Of a stretch of DNA of 64,000 bases, positions 37,735-52,672 are shown piece after piece. Within the stretch, counting starts at the first letter, position 1. Each line of letters begins with the position of its first letter. Made by a program: the position numbers and the translations under genes. This stretch comes from Patagioenas fasciata (lineage: Eukaryota > Chordata > Aves > Columbiformes > Columbidae): the NCBI RefSeq assembly GCF_037038585.1, contig NC_092523.1, positions 30,915,501-30,979,500 on the forward strand, written 5' to 3'. Below the pieces are notes generated by a model. The model was not told the origin of the DNA. It did not search any database and was given only the letters and a program-made list of their open reading frames with translations.

Positions 37735-40700
37735 AGATAAGAGAAAGAAAATGAAGCTGCAATGTCAGTTCCTCACAGGGTTGCTAAGAAATTTCTATTT
37801 GATATTACCACTAGTTATCTTGATTATCACCTATTATGACTGTATTTTTATTCCTAGTTTTTGTTATTGTTCTGGTGTTCTCTCTAGAAGTAAATTACAT
37901 TGATGAACACAACACATTCAAACCTGACATCACAGCAACATAAAAGGAAAAACTACTTAGATAAGTCTGCAGCTGTGAGAGTGTGAATGCGCAACAGTAA
38001 TTTTGTCAGCTAATATTTTCACCTTCAAGTCAGCATAGCAGTGAAGTAAGCCTTTTAATTTAGCAACACAATGGAACCAGATGTATTTCAAATTAGTTAG
38101 CTACAGTGACTGTAAACCTTCAACGGTCATGTTAGCAAACAGATGCCCATGTATGATTGGTGTTAACCAGAGGAAAGACGGCATATTTTCTGCGGGAAAG
38201 ACAAGATACTAAAGCTTACAGCAACATGTGGAAGTTGGCTGAAATAGGCATCTTTTGCCAAAGTCGCAGATGTTTTTGTAGGCAAGAAGCACATGAGAGC
38301 TGCCACATACCTTGCAGAGGCTGTGAGAAGAAAGCTTATGGCAGTAATTTACTGGTAGAGCTACCAGTCCATTTTTAAGATGGGACTGAGCTGGTCACAG
38401 AGTCATTTACCAGTGCTGGTCTCAATACTCCCTTCTCTATCACCAAGGAGCAGTATCAGGACTCAGGTTACAACCACAATTGAGATTATCTGGCAAACCT
38501 TATAACGGTCCAGCTCTGCTGTGAGTCTTTGCTCTTTGCTCTTTTGCTGTTTGTGAGTCAGGAGAGACTCAAAAATCACATTCTTGTCATTGCTGCAATA
38601 TACCTATCATAAAATCACCTTAAGACTTTTAAGATTTAAGCACTTTTCGTTGCCTTGCTACATACCAAGGCCTGTCTAGCTAAAATCAGCAAAGCAAGCA
38701 GGTTTTACTTCTGCATGAAAATTTGGTATGGTCAGCTGTTAGAGAAACCTGTGGTACATGTCCTTTTAGACATCAAAGTGCATAATGTTCAGGCACTTTC
38801 AGAACAGAATACTGAACACGGGGCCCAGGACTGTCACGTCTAGGGAACAGAACATCGTACAATTTGACAGTCATTACAAAATCAATTATTTTGCTTTTCC
38901 ATATTTATGTTAAAATTATAGAAAGAATATATTTGGTATGTCCATCTATCACCAAAATACCATACCAGATTCAGAAACAGGGCAAGAGACAGAAAAGAAA
39001 ACCTTTCTTATTATATTTTGCATTTTGTTCAGATCAACTCTAAGAGGTATTCCTCCACATTATCCAGTTAATAAACTTCCATGATGCTTACCCAGTCCAG
39101 CCTTTCGGCTTTCCCTGGAGAGAATGTTACGTGGAAAGACCTCTATTCTTATACTCTTAAGGCTTCCAAAAGAATTTCTTTCTTTTAGACTCATTCTTCC
39201 TTGTCCTGTAGTCTCCCTCTGGCCTCCAGAGATCTTATCACTGTAAATAATGTGGGTTTTTCTTTGTGTTTTTTTTGTTTGTTTTTTTTTTTTTAAACCA
39301 GGATACTCCTGCTCCTTTCTTTATTTTGTATTGAAAGTTCCCTTTAATATTTATACTGATTTTTCAGATTAAAGTTTTTCAAAAATGAAATTGTTTTGAC
39401 TTAGTTAGTTTTGCTGTCACGAAGAAAAAAAAAAAAACAACAAAAAGAGTGTTTCCATTAAAACTTCAAATTCTGAAACTCTAATCGGTCTTTTGCTTTC
39501 ACCCTAAATCTAAATATAAACCAGGGAGGCAAGGCCTCCCTGACAGTGAGAAGAAAAAAAAATGCAAAAATTGCAACTATAAAAAGCCTGAAAAGAGACC
39601 TGACAGCTAAAGTGTGAAAAAAACTTCTTGATAAATACTCTTTCTGCACAGTATGCTTTATCTATTGCATATTCTCTGCTCCACACAGAGTGTAAAAACA
39701 GATTAAAAAAGTAGTCTATCATTTGGTAACACTGCTAAGATAAAAATAGTAAAAGTAATACATCTGGTTAGCTTGATATGAGAACAAATGGTTTTTAAAA
39801 GCTATTTCTTTGTTGTAACTACCAATCCCACCTGATGTTTTCAACCATAAATTGGGAAAGGAATTTTTCAAGTGAACCAAGCATTCCGCTACTGCCAGTA
39901 TTTTGCTTTGTTGGTCTTGGACATATCTTGTTTCTTATTGGGATATCCAGGTACTTTGAAAGATTTACATGCTGCTGTATCTAGACCTTTGACCATTATA
40001 ACATACTTGCTTTGCAGAAAATGATGCCAAAAAAGGACATGAAAAAGCACCATTCTTAGTTACACTGTAAGTGGTGTAACCTATAGTACTTGCTGTCACT
40101 TCTATCATGCTTTATGTGTCAGATTGGTTTAGAACAATAATTCTTAAGAGCAAAATCTCCACTTGAGCTAAATGACATTTTGGCATTTTCAAATGAATAA
40201 GGCTTCCTGGAAAAACTGAAAGGCATTTGCGTGTGCATGATCATGTATGTATGTTCTTAGGTCTATGGTCTAGCAGGCTTTTTCTAGCATTTTCACAAAA
40301 TGCTTTAAATGTTTTACAAACTTCCCATCTAATAGCTTCAATGAAAACCAAGATATTTTCTAAAGAAGAGTTACCATAAAACTGAATTCTAATGCTAAGT
40401 AGAAACACCTAGATAAACATAACCCACTACACTCATTGTTGATATTAGTATTGGTAGGATCAATAGAAGTGTTCTTCATATATAAAACCAGTAAAATTTA
40501 TGGTATGCATGATTCCTTCAGTTTATCTATGAATGCAACATATCAGGTTTTAGTGTAGGCTCATACCTACAGTAGGATGATTTCTGAAAGAAAAGGTCTC
40601 TAGTGGCTTTACCTTGCTAAGTTCATTTATCCTAACCCTTCTTGTAGTTAAGTGTTCTTGTTCACACTGCTGTCTCATCTTCCTCTCACTGTATGGAATC

Positions 40701-42984
40701 TTACTTAACAGTGAAGTTGAAAACACATACCAAAAGTAACTAACTTTTAAAACAGAAGTACAGGAAAAACACTATGCAAAGAGGAATTGTACACAGAAAG
40801 AGATAAGGACAAGAGAACAGTCCCTTTTTATGGCCAAACCCAAATTCTTTGCATTTTCTCTCCAGCAAGATGAAAGGCTAGCTATAAAATGTTATTTTAT
40901 AGTGTCAATGTGGTTAACCATGGGTGCTTTAGTTTGCCAAGACATGATCAAAACCAGCCACATTTGTTGGGTGTTCTTCCCTTCATACAGTTCTAATGTC
41001 ATTTTGTGAATTAATCCTATGAAACAATAGTGTTCTGTAGTGTTGCTCTTTGTTCCAAAACACTGCAGTTAGGGAATAACTTTGCTTAATATCACCCTTA
41101 GGAATGCCCACCTCATCAAAGCATAGAGTTTGGACCAGTATACTTGATTGTGATGGCATTTGTTCAAACAGGATCCAAGAAGTCTGCATTCCTAGGTTAG
41201 TACTGATCTCCTGGGTTTGGAATGGAATATCTCAAAATCCTGCACCTCAGTTCAAGTAAAAACAAAATAACCTGCAGGAAATCACTCAAAGAAAAAAAAT
41301 ATAATGTTAATTGCACACTGTGTTATGCACAATTGTACAGTATGAAATAATAATGTAAAAAAAAAAAAAAGATTTAACACTTTCAGAAAAAAATTAGAAA
41401 TGACAGTCAATTAAACTAATAAGAATGACTTTTAGAAATCTATCAAGCATAAAGTATATGCTACTGAAAGTAGATTAATTGAAAAGCAGAGAAGGAAAGT
41501 GAAAAGATTAATTTTTGCCAAGGAATTTAAATACAAAATAGGAAGAGGTCCTTGCTAAATTCTTTCTAAATTAATAAATGGGGATTCTAATTACTGCAGA
41601 AGGAAAAGTAAGTGACTCAATAAGATCTCAGCCACAGTCCGAGATCCCGAGAACTATTTATTGCTCCAGTCTTGCAAAGTTCCTTATTAGGTGCTTTAGC
41701 TTCAGTGGTATAACTCACAGGACCAGAATTCAAGCATACATTCAAATGTTTTGTAGGATTACTGCTATAAGGCTTAGCTATTGGCCTTGCAAATTCTGAT
41801 ATATGTCAAAAAAGTTTGGATTTCAAATCCTAACAGGTCACAAAAAAGTAATCATGATCAAATCGCTATCACAAGTCATTTAAACAATTAAATATAAGAG
41901 AAATGCAATTTGTTTACAGATGTTTCACAACTGAAAAGTCACCCATTTCTACAGTGGAACTGCTTAACACAACTTTTAAAAAATGTATTATTTCTGTTCT
42001 TTGAAACTTGTATTATCCTGGTGATATTAATATTTTTGGAGAGGCTAGGCTGTCATGGGCTTTTAGACCTGTCCTTTGACTATAAAATTACTGTCCCTGT
42101 TGTGTTCGAGTTATCTGGACCTAAATATTCAGGTGACAATCAAATTCAGAAATTAAAGTCTAAGAAAGAGGTAAGAGGATGAAATAAATTAAATTGTCTG
42201 CAGTCTCCATCTAGTCTTGTTCAGTGTTTTACATTAAAACCTCATATAATCTATTAATTCCACATTTTCTACATGCTCTTAGTAAATAATATGCACATTA
42301 CATTTATCAGCTTTAAATGATTCTCCCAGAAAAATATTCCTGTTTGTTATGGAAAGAAACTTTTTATAATTTCTGGTATAAATCCAAGTCTGAGGTAGGG
42401 TTCCTTTAGTGAATGATTATTCTGACAAATAAAAGATTAAAAATAGCCCAAAATAATAGTTAGTCATAAAGTATTCAAATGCAATAATGTGAAGCATTTA
42501 AAATTATTTAAAATAATAAAAAATTCTATGTGAATAATACAGCTACATACAACATTTAAAATGAAATTAATACAGAGAAGGCTTCTTTTCAACAAGCAGA
42601 AACTTATAAGTGTGCTTGCCCATAATTATGACAGCTGCAAATAGTAGGAAAGGTTAGAAAGAACAAATTTTATTGAATTTACGTTAGTTTGCTTGAGATT
42701 AGAGATAAATAGAAAATATCTGATGTCCTCTGAGGCTCATACCTTGCTGTGTTCATTAAGTTCAAAACCAGATCAGGATCAACCTGATGTTGCTATAATT
42801 TGTTCTGTAGAAGAAAATGAAGGAAATTCTACATTTTTTACAGTCAAACTATTCCAGTGTTTCACTATTCTTTTCCAATAAAAGGTCTTGTAGTTTTGGG
42901 TTTTGGTTTGGTTTGTTTTTTTCCTACACGCTCTTTCTCAAGGCCTCAAGACTGATGTCATATTCTCTTTGATATTTTTTTCTT

Positions 42985-43210
42985 CAAGCTAAACAGCACC
43001 ATTTTGTTCCCTCTTCCCTCAGACATCATGCTTCTGGACAATTAATCAGTCTCCTGGCTCTGGATTTTATCAAGTGGCTTACTGAACAGTTGGGTACTCC
43101 AAACTGGACTAAGCAGTTTGGAGAGGACCTTACCAGTGTTGAATAGAGCAGAAGATCTGCAGGTTCCACTCGTGTTGACGCATTCCAGTTCATATTTGAC
43201 CTTCTTGCAT
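42985..43210 (-). mobile_element. Old, diverged CR1-like LINE ORF2 fragment
   Basis: Reads like the ORF2 C-terminal region of CR1 on the minus strand. On the plus strand it has CTTCAAGCTAAACAGCACC, then TTGGGTACTCCAAACTGGAC, CCTTACCAGTGTTGAATAGA and GCAGAAGA. These match blocks seen in better preserved copies of the family (compare the CR1 at 59183). Many substitutions and small indels; no tail is seen. Boundaries are approximate. Confidence 0.6.
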
Positions 43211-45095
43211 CACATCATGCTCTTCAGCTTATAATCCAAAATCCTTCTTAACTCTTTTTCTGAGGACTCCTGTGAGTCTTACTTATGAATTCTCTGAGGT
43301 TTTAAAACTGACCACTGGAAGTTAGTGTGTTTTTTTTTCTTTCTGTTGTCTTTCACTGTAACTTTCAGACAGGGGATGTTCTCATTACGTGATGGTTGCC
43401 CTCTCTCAGATTTCCTTCCACTTTCACACTTCTCAATTCCTCTCCACCGATCAACAACGCTCCTCATATTACATTTTCAACACTGTGTCATCCTTATAAT
43501 CTATAAATCTTTTGCACAGTCTGTGTCTTGGTCTTTATTCCTCTTTTATTTTTCCTAAGAGATGATTGTTTATGCAGTTAAAAGAAACAAGAGGTCCTCA
43601 AAATTCCAAAATGCTGTCAGCAGGCCCTGTGACAAAAATATCACTTTTTGTTTATAAAAAGATTCATCTCTATAATCTTTTTGGTTTGGTGGTCAACATT
43701 ACCACATTTGTTCTTTGCCCTTTCTTCAGTACCCATGAAGTATACACTCATTCGGATTTTGATTCTCAGAGCAGTTACACATTCTTCAGATGCATTCATT
43801 TCTGTCTGGATATTGAGGGGTCTTGCTTCATTCTCTTTTTATGAGATGATTCTTACTACATATAACTTCATTTCTTTTACAGAATATATGCTGATTTTTG
43901 CCATACTACCTTCTGGAATTTACCCTGCCTATTCTGAATTCTTATACATTTCTATCTACATTTCTTAATATTCATACACATGTACGACCTCTGTACTTTC
44001 CGTAAATTGAGCAAAGACACATACACTTATTTAATTCAAATATAAAGGCTTACATACACTGATGACATTTTTCTAGAGCCAAAATGATGGCTTATTATAT
44101 CTGTTTCTTGGTGTGCTGAATTTTATGCTGTCAGACACTGTGAAATGTAAACTCATCATTAGCCACAAGGATAGAAATTTAAATTCACAATGTAGGCTGA
44201 AGGCTGCAGGCCATATTTTTGTGGTTGATATAATTTTTTTCTGGAGTTGCTTCCTGTGGGTGAAATTCCTCACTTATAGAGGTCTGCTATGAATAAGCTT
44301 TGAGATGTATTGCAGAGCAAAAATGTTTTAAATCTATGTTTTTCACAGCTTTGATTTCATACCAGCTTTATAAATAGATCTACAGATAACAATGAAGCCC
44401 AAGATGTTACTGGTAGAAATGTGCTAACTTTTTTTCTGAGTAAAGCTTTGTTTCAAACTGTGACTGCCATGAACTCATACAGTACTTCCCCATGAGGATT
44501 TCTGAATTTATTCTTTCTATTACTTTCTACCTAAATTTAGACTCAAGATCTTCCTGTTCATTCACGTAAGTTTTGAATGTATGATGTATGTCACAACACA
44601 TTTTTATAATCTCACAGACCAATTTATGGCTACTAAATACATTAGCTTGTACTGAAAGTTGAGTAAGAAATTTGCCTTAAGATCAGATAAAACTGAAAAA
44701 GCCAATTTTTAGTGATTTGAGGCAGGATTCAGAGAAAACAGTGGCGTTCTGACATGTATCACATGGGTGACAGTACAAGGTACATCTGTATATTGTTTGA
44801 GAAAAGTCAGGTGCCTGCAATATTTCCTAAAAATGTAATAGTATTCCTCTGATTCTGAAGGCTTTACAAATTGAAATCCAAATTATCTCATCTTCTGGCA
44901 CCTAATGAGGATTCTGTTCCAGGACAAAGCAAGATATTTTTGGCCTGTAGTATCATCATTATAGGATGAGAGTTTGGAGCCACATACTCTTTTTCACTGA
45001 ACCTAAGTCCTGTAGTGCTTTGCAGCCTGAACCTTATCTCCAACAAAGAACTTTGTTTCCAGGTAGAAATAAATCACAAGCAAGCACTTTAAGGC

Positions 45096-45115
45096 AAAAA
45101 AAAAAAAAAAAAAAA
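45096..45115 (+). repeat. Poly(A) tract, 20 bp
   Basis: Uninterrupted A run with no recognisable retroposon attached. Confidence 0.85.
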
Positions 45116-48100
45116 GAAGATGGGAATGTTGGAGCTCCTTTATGATTCACCTTTCTCTCCTGTAAGTAGCTATATCTTAAAAATAGAAATGGGTCTGACT
45201 GCTGCAATTTCAGTGTGTATTTTCAAAACTTCCAAAGCCTTATATCAGGTTTTTAGAGTTAGAATTTTACTACAAAATCTGAACTCAATTAATATTCATT
45301 TCCTGCATCAAAACCTTCTGAAAGTTTAGTTCGTGTTTCCCAAACGAGCTGGTTTGGTTTGATTTAAGAGTTACCTCAGATTACTAATAATGGGGCAATT
45401 TTCCACTGGGCTTTGATCCTTACATAGGCCATGTGGGTTTGCCTGGTATCACGAAATTCAGACCCTTCAAAACTAGAACTACTTTAAATTGCATCTCTGG
45501 ACTCTGGAAAGTCCTTTAACCGGGAATGTGAGATATGATTTGGAATACGATGCAGATACAGGCAGTTTTTCCTAAAAATATTCATTCTTACATTGGTCAC
45601 AAATATCCAACAACTTAATCTTGGTGTCAACAGTTTAACCTGAAAACCAGATTCCATCTGGAAGTTAGTCTCTGCATCAGTACTGCCCTGTACTAGATTG
45701 AGCAAATAGTCTCCTCATTAACCTTGGGAGGCTGCTGCCTGTGTTCTGCAAAGGAACAGCTGAAACAAGCACAGAGTCAGCTCAGAAACATAAGTTCTAT
45801 TTAATAGAATTAAACAGATTACAGTCCAGAAGGAGAGGAGAAGATTAAAATCGTCTTCTCTTATAACTGATGTTAACACGAAAAAAAGAAAAAGAAAAAA
45901 AAAGAAGAAAAGTTGCATATAGAAGAGTCATTCAGAAAGCATGGACTATAGAAAGGCTGACTCTCTAGGTAAAGGATTATTTTCTTCTACCTAAACACCA
46001 AAAGAGTATAAATTTGCCTTTTTTATTTTTCTTATATTTTTAAATTTCCCTTCGTTTTCTGTTCTCCTGCCTGACTATATACTGACTATACGCTGGCTCC
46101 TTCTGTGTCTCTTTCTATAGAACAGCCTTGTTGAGTATTTTTCAGTGGAATGGCTGTAAGAAACTGAACATATTTTCCTGGGGTGGCATAACTGCTTACA
46201 CATTTTTCTGCTTTTGCAGCTATTATCTTTTCAGAAAAAAACTTTTCATCAAAGTTTCTTTCTCATACATTCCTCAGACCAATCATTCTGTTCCTTGGCA
46301 TGTTTTTGTTCAAGTCCCCAAAATCAAAATCTTTCTTTCACAAATGGACTGTTATTATCCTTAGGTCAACATAGTCCTCCAACAATCTATCCAGTCACCT
46401 GCAGACTGATATATATGTACACCCTGCTGGTAATCTGATCTGGCTGCATGCATTCTACCCTTAACTAGAATATATAAATCTATTTGTGCAATGTCCTGGA
46501 TAAGGAATGTATCTATTGAGTGTCAAGACTCCTAGCCTGCCTGTAAAAGTTCCACTTCATAGGCAGCTTAGAGCTCACACATACATGCTTGTAATAAGCT
46601 CTATAGGTGTACCTTGAGAGTAATTATTCTGTTGCCAAGCAGTTAGACTCCTGCAATAATGTTTTATTTCAATCAGAGCTCTCATACAGACAAGTCTGGA
46701 CATTAAGTGATTCCCTGAGGTCTAAACCAACTTATCAGAAACCTTATTTATCCTGTACATTTTGGGGCACATATCGATGTAGTCATTATTGAGGAAACAC
46801 AGAAATTCCATATATGTAATCCATTTTTATTACTGACAGATTATCATAAAATAATTCTGATGGTACTGAGAGTCTGACATATCTACTTAAAAGTATAACT
46901 TTTTACTACAACATCAAATCCTGTAGTTTCGCTGTGGTCACATAATTTGGCTGCGCAATCCAGCTTAAAGTGATTCAGTGCTTCCTTCATCTCGTACCAC
47001 TTCACTCTCCATCTGTCCTGAATGACAATCCACCAACTGAACACAGTAAATCCAAGATCTTCCACATTCATACTGAAATTTCTATTCAGTTTCTGAAGGC
47101 ATTAGATGCCTACTGTAATAACAACATACATCAAATAATCACTTAGTTTTCTACCTTTCAGTTCTTGTTATAAGTACTTTTTTACTACTTTTCCAACCTA
47201 ATTTGCAATTCACATATATTTCCTCATATTTCTGTCATATTTCCTTTTTATACCCATAAGCCATATTTCTACTTTATAATTTCCTCTTAACTACTCAGGA
47301 AGACCTTCCTTTATTTTAATTACCTGCAGATTCACAGTCCTACAGCATAATCTTAAAATCAAAACTGAGGTACTGAGGCATTCCTCTACATGTTAATTCT
47401 GGATATTATTAGAATATTATTAGAATATAAGTATGTATCTATCTTCTGAAGTTTCCTTGATACATCAAGGCTCTCGTCTTTTGTCTACTGAAGAAAATGG
47501 CTTTGATCAAAGCCATACTGAATCCACTATAAGTATATATTGAGCATAATGAAAAAGACACTTTCAGCCCTTCACAGATTTTTTCCTGACACTGTTGTGG
47601 TGTCCAAGTAGATCCGACCAACACTTGTCCTGTTATTAATCTGAGAATGTTTCCATAGAACCAAAGTATGCTGTCTTCTGCTCTTCTCTGACTTTCATCT
47701 GCAAAGCTTTCATGCCTCTTCTTTTTGTTTCTTCCACTACTGCTAGCAACCATGTGCAAGCCTTATTACAACTGCAGTTCCCACAATGAGATGTGCTATT
47801 GTGCTTGAAATATTGAAACAAAGTGATCTTCAGCTAATTATTTCCATTCACACATTACAGACATGGAGTTCCACATATCTGAAAAGTTTTGTATTTCAAT
47901 AAATTCTGGAAGCAGTTGAATTCCACAGAACTATTAGTAAAATCTTGGTAAAACATTAACTGACAAGTTTTTAATTAGCTTCTTATTTATTTTTAGAGGA
48001 AAAATATTACTGTTAACATACTAATTGTCATTATACGAAGATACAGTTTTATCCAGAAAGAACTTTATGTCCCTTGCTAAAACAGATCATACCACTCAGA

Positions 48101-51100
48101 CATGCAGCAATAAGGGATGAAAGAAAATAAACCAGCAGTTAAGAAAGTAATAGGAAACAAAATAAATTAGTTCTCCATAAAGGTGAGAAATATTTTCGAA
48201 ACAATGTAGATTGGATTATTCAGAAAAAGTGATACAGCTTATTTGCTGCACCTGGAAAACATAATTGGATTTGACTGCAGAACAGCAATGTCTTCTCATG
48301 GAAGACCTATGTGGTTTAATTTACAAATCCATTCTTCCCTTGCCTTTTTTTAAAAAATGAGTAATAAAAAACCCACATGTGCAGGTACAATTGATTTAGA
48401 AGAAGGTACCTGAACCTGTAACAAATCAAGTTACGCTATTGTTTTTATGGGTCTTGGAAGAAGGGGCGGAGATAAAATCATGGCACACTAACCAAGTCTG
48501 AATGAAGTACATAGAAAAGAACAATATGTAGAAGGACAATACAAGCACTAAATTGCAGTCTCTTATCCTTCAAAACATGATATAGAGAGAAAAACAATAT
48601 TTTCAAAAAAAAGCAAGATGTTTGTATAATTTGGATAAAATATTGGAAGTTTAATGGAAAGAAAAAAATAAGTTTATGATAAAGTGCTTTTAGCCTTAAC
48701 TGAGCAAACTCCCCCAAAAGTCAGAGGAGAAAAAAATCTGTTACATTGTCCAAGAAAGCAGATATTTTGCTTAGAGCCAAGCAGCTTCTAACCACAAGTT
48801 AGAGGAAGACAAACTACTAACAGAGAGATTCAGTGCAAGTTTTTAAAGAAAGAATTACAACCTTCTTTTGTAGCAGTGTCTCAAAAAATGTATATTGAGC
48901 TAGGCACTCTTAATCTGTTTTCTCAAAAGTACTCTGGCAGGATAAAGCTGAGTTGCAATATATTCTTGTACTCCACTGACAAGTGCAACCAATACAGAGT
49001 ATTCAAGGTCTGCTACAAGAATATTTTAGAGACATCATACTGCAATTAAAATAAATAGGAAATAAAAGCATAGGGCTGAAAAAAATGTATTGGTATTTAA
49101 ATAACAAACCTAAAAGTCAAACAGATACTCTTGTTCTGTAACTGCAGAAGGAAGGAAAAAGACTCTATAGATTCTATAAAAAGATTCTACAGATTCTGCC
49201 CATGCGTTGCGACAGGGTGAATACAAGGGATGGAGAAACACTTAACCATGTGTAGAAAGAAACCTGTCAGCCCACCAGAAACTCAGCTCCTTATTCCTGC
49301 TTGTTTCCCATCTCTTGAGCAAGATGTTCACTTCATCATGCCTTTTTCTTCCCTCCTTATAAACTCTATGGTATGTGTTAACCTTGGTAGGAAGCATCCC
49401 TGCAGAAAGGGGCAACAGTCAGCTGCAATTCTAACAGCTCAGTCTAACAAAGCAAACATTGAATCTTTTTTCTTCTTGCTTGAATGACAATGTAGAAAAA
49501 AGCTAACACAGTTAAAAGAAAAAGCAAAAGTAACGATGGAAAGAAGACTAAGAAGACAAAATTAAATCAGCCAACTACCTAATTTCAAAGTGAGAGTATC
49601 TTAATAGGAAAATATATAGCTGCATTACTCTAAAACAAAAAAAAACCTACCTGGGAAATATATTGATAACTGGATTAGTAGCCTGTTTCTACTATGCCTT
49701 TCTGCCTGGAATAGGCTGCTATATAAAAAATTTACAAATAAAAATGCTACAAAAATAATCAATGAGAAGCTGTAAACTTACTCTTTCAAGTTTTTATTAA
49801 TCAATAATTTCTTACACTGCTTTATGATAGATTCCTTTTCAAAGCTGCGCATTACAAAAGTATTATTCTGAACTGAGAAAAAAATCATACAAAATCAATC
49901 CCACTTTGCCATAGTGGTTTATAAATGCCCATGAAATAGGTATACTTTAGAAAACTAATTACCAAAATGCATCCTTTATTGGACACATTCAGAGTGAAGT
50001 GTTTCCAAAGAGATGCTATATGCAGCTAAACCAGAAAATAAAACCAACTTTTCATTGTAGTGACACACGTGAGAGTTTCATCTACAAATAAACACCGCTT
50101 ATTTTTGCTTTCTAATATTTATTTTTTTTCTTTTCTCTGTTCTTTCATAACTCCTTTCCTATATTCACCTCAAGACATCATGATTATCAAAACACAGGCT
50201 TGAGAAAAGTACACTAAAAAAAAAAAACTTCTGGTTGATGTTTGACATTATGATAGCTTGCCAGGTTTCATCAGTTATATCATATCGTACAGAGTAATGC
50301 AGTCTGACTGATGCAACTCACAGGGACACATCACCTTTCCTATGTTTGTTGAAGAATTTAAAGATATCACGCAATCTTTGGACAGAATTCAAAGATCCAC
50401 TATGATGAAAGGAAGATTTTATTATTTTATTTTTCCATGAAGACAGGAAATTTTTTTTAGTCTTTGGGATGTTTTTTAAATATTTTTCTTGAGACTGAAT
50501 GGAACATGCAACTTCTAGTCTCCATTGGGAAATCTATGTTAAATAATTTCAGCTTTAGATTGAAGTGAACAGTAAAACATAGATGTCTCATTATAGCTTT
50601 ATTATTTGGCTGCAGGTTAGTACTTTTGTTGCAAAAAGGCCTTTTAGGGATAAAGAAGTTGGAATATGAGGTTATTCTGTCTAAGCCTTTCAGAAATGCT
50701 CATTTATTTAGAAATCTAATACTCTTCCCTTCATTCTGTGGGATAATATTTTTCTTCTCTAACAAAATGATGGAAGTGTTAACCTAAAGTGGGCCCTTGG
50801 GATTTAAAGCATAAATTTTTTAAAACTAGCCCTTTATGGCCACATTATAAGATAGTTTACTAATGAACTATTACTTCAAGGTAAGATGATTATCCAGACA
50901 TTAGAAAGAATGATGTCAACTCATTACATTACTTTTGAATAAACACAAAAGAAGACAATAATTTGCAAGTGATTTTTAAAAGAAAATTACTCTTTCTAAT
51001 CAAAATTGTAAAATAACATGTTTTATCTAAAGAAACTTACCAAAATGTTGGACTTCAGGCTATTCAATGGAACATAATTTGTATTTAACTTCAGGAACTA

Positions 51101-51644
51101 AATGGCAACACTTAGAACCTGATAAATCCTCAATATGCATATTTTCTTTGTGATATTTAAAGGTTGCCTAAAACCTTTTTCTTGTATATGTGTGTGTGCA
51201 CGCAACTAATTAAAGTAAATGTTTTTATCGTTTTAACCCTAAAATAATTTTTCTAGTTTAATGAAATAATTTATTAGAAAATTCAACCCTAATTCTTGTT
51301 TATGTTTCATTTTAGCTTCAGAAGGAAAATCAATTACTTGTACAAACAAGTCTAGTAGTGAGATTCTCTATAGGACTCAACAGGTATACAGCAATCCCTG
51401 AAACTCAGATGAATATATCAAAGCTTAATATAAATATACATACAGTCAGGTGTATTTTTAGAATTAAGGAGAGAATCCTGTTCTTTTCACAAAGAACAAT
51501 CTTATATCCGATGCTAAGCATCACTGAATAAATTTTCATTAGTTGTTCTGCTTTCTATACCAATGATGTCCACAGGTGCTGTGTGAACTGAAGCCACTTT
51601 GAAGTTAAAGACAATTGAGCAGTGCTTTGCTTTTGAAGTCTGAT

Positions 51645-51662
51645 AAAAAAAAAAAAAAAAAA
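51645..51662 (+). repeat. Poly(A) tract, 18 bp
   Basis: Uninterrupted A run; about 1.5 kb downstream, in the gene's direction, of the 123-bp exon. Confidence 0.85.
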
Positions 51663-52656
51663 TTACCACGACATCTACAACTTCTGATTACGTTTCTTAA
51701 AGTCAGGAAGTCTAATCCTCAGTGCCATTTGTAAGATGTTTTAGTATTTAACTTGTGATATATGCTTTGAAATCTCCTGTGTCGGTTGTACGTGTAAGAA
51801 TAACTTTCTCAGTATTTAATATTCTGACCAAGTTTAAAACTTAGCAGGACTCAGTATGATTCTCTTTTTGCTTCTTCTGTTATTCCAGTTATTGTCTTAG
51901 GTTTTACCATGGTAGAATTCTTGTACAACCACTATCTGTGAAGAATTACTGCTCATTTAATGAAACACTTATGTCTCCCTGTCCTAACTCCAAATTTGGT
52001 AAGCTAGTACAATTTAGTGCATTATATTGGATACTGCAACATCTCTAAACTGTCTGCTTGTAAAAGCCTTTTCTTTTGGTTTAGCACTATAAGACTACTT
52101 GGCTAGAGAAAATAGGCAGAGGTCAGACAGCAATGAAAGGGGAATAAAAGTTATCCCACATACACTGGCAAGCAACAATCTTGAGGCTTATAAAAAAAGT
52201 TCAGTCATAGCTTGACTCTGGACTTCCTGATGCTCTTCTAATGCTACATCTGGCATTACACTGAAGTAGAACTACCTAATATATTTTATTAAAGGCTTAA
52301 AGTTGCTAGTAATGCATTTCTTATAGGGATATCTTATCATAATCCTCATAAACTGGAACCATCTTATACTTTCTACACAATTGAACTTCCAAACCAGTAG
52401 ACTGATTTCAAACTCTGTAAAGAGGCATCTGCAGGTATAGACATACCTAAAGCTAAACACCCTTGACTGGTGAAACAATTCAAATTTTGTATCTTATTCT
52501 AGGCTATGAGTTTATTCTTAGGCTCAAGTCCAGCCTAAGATCAGGTAAGATTTTATTAAGCAGTCAAAGTTGAAGCATTTATTTAAAACAAACTTAAGTA
52601 ACCTATTTTTTTTTTTTTAATCAGCTCATACATTTCCAATATCTAATTAATTACGG

Positions 52657-52672
52657 ATATATATATATATAT
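52657..52672. repeat. (AT)n dinucleotide repeat
   Basis: Eight AT units in AT-rich intron, about 500 bp from the donor of the 123-bp exon. Similar short arrays lie at about 1999-2015 and 61487-61500. Confidence 0.85.

Noticed and set aside
37595..37903. 102-residue plus-strand frame with a hydrophobic stretch
   Set aside because: The stretch is the T/G low-complexity tract; no splice sites, start context or family similarity.
49160..49205. Repeated GATTCTATA-like units that look like a CR1 tail
   Set aside because: No CR1 3'UTR next to them; a local short tandem repetition is the simpler explanation.
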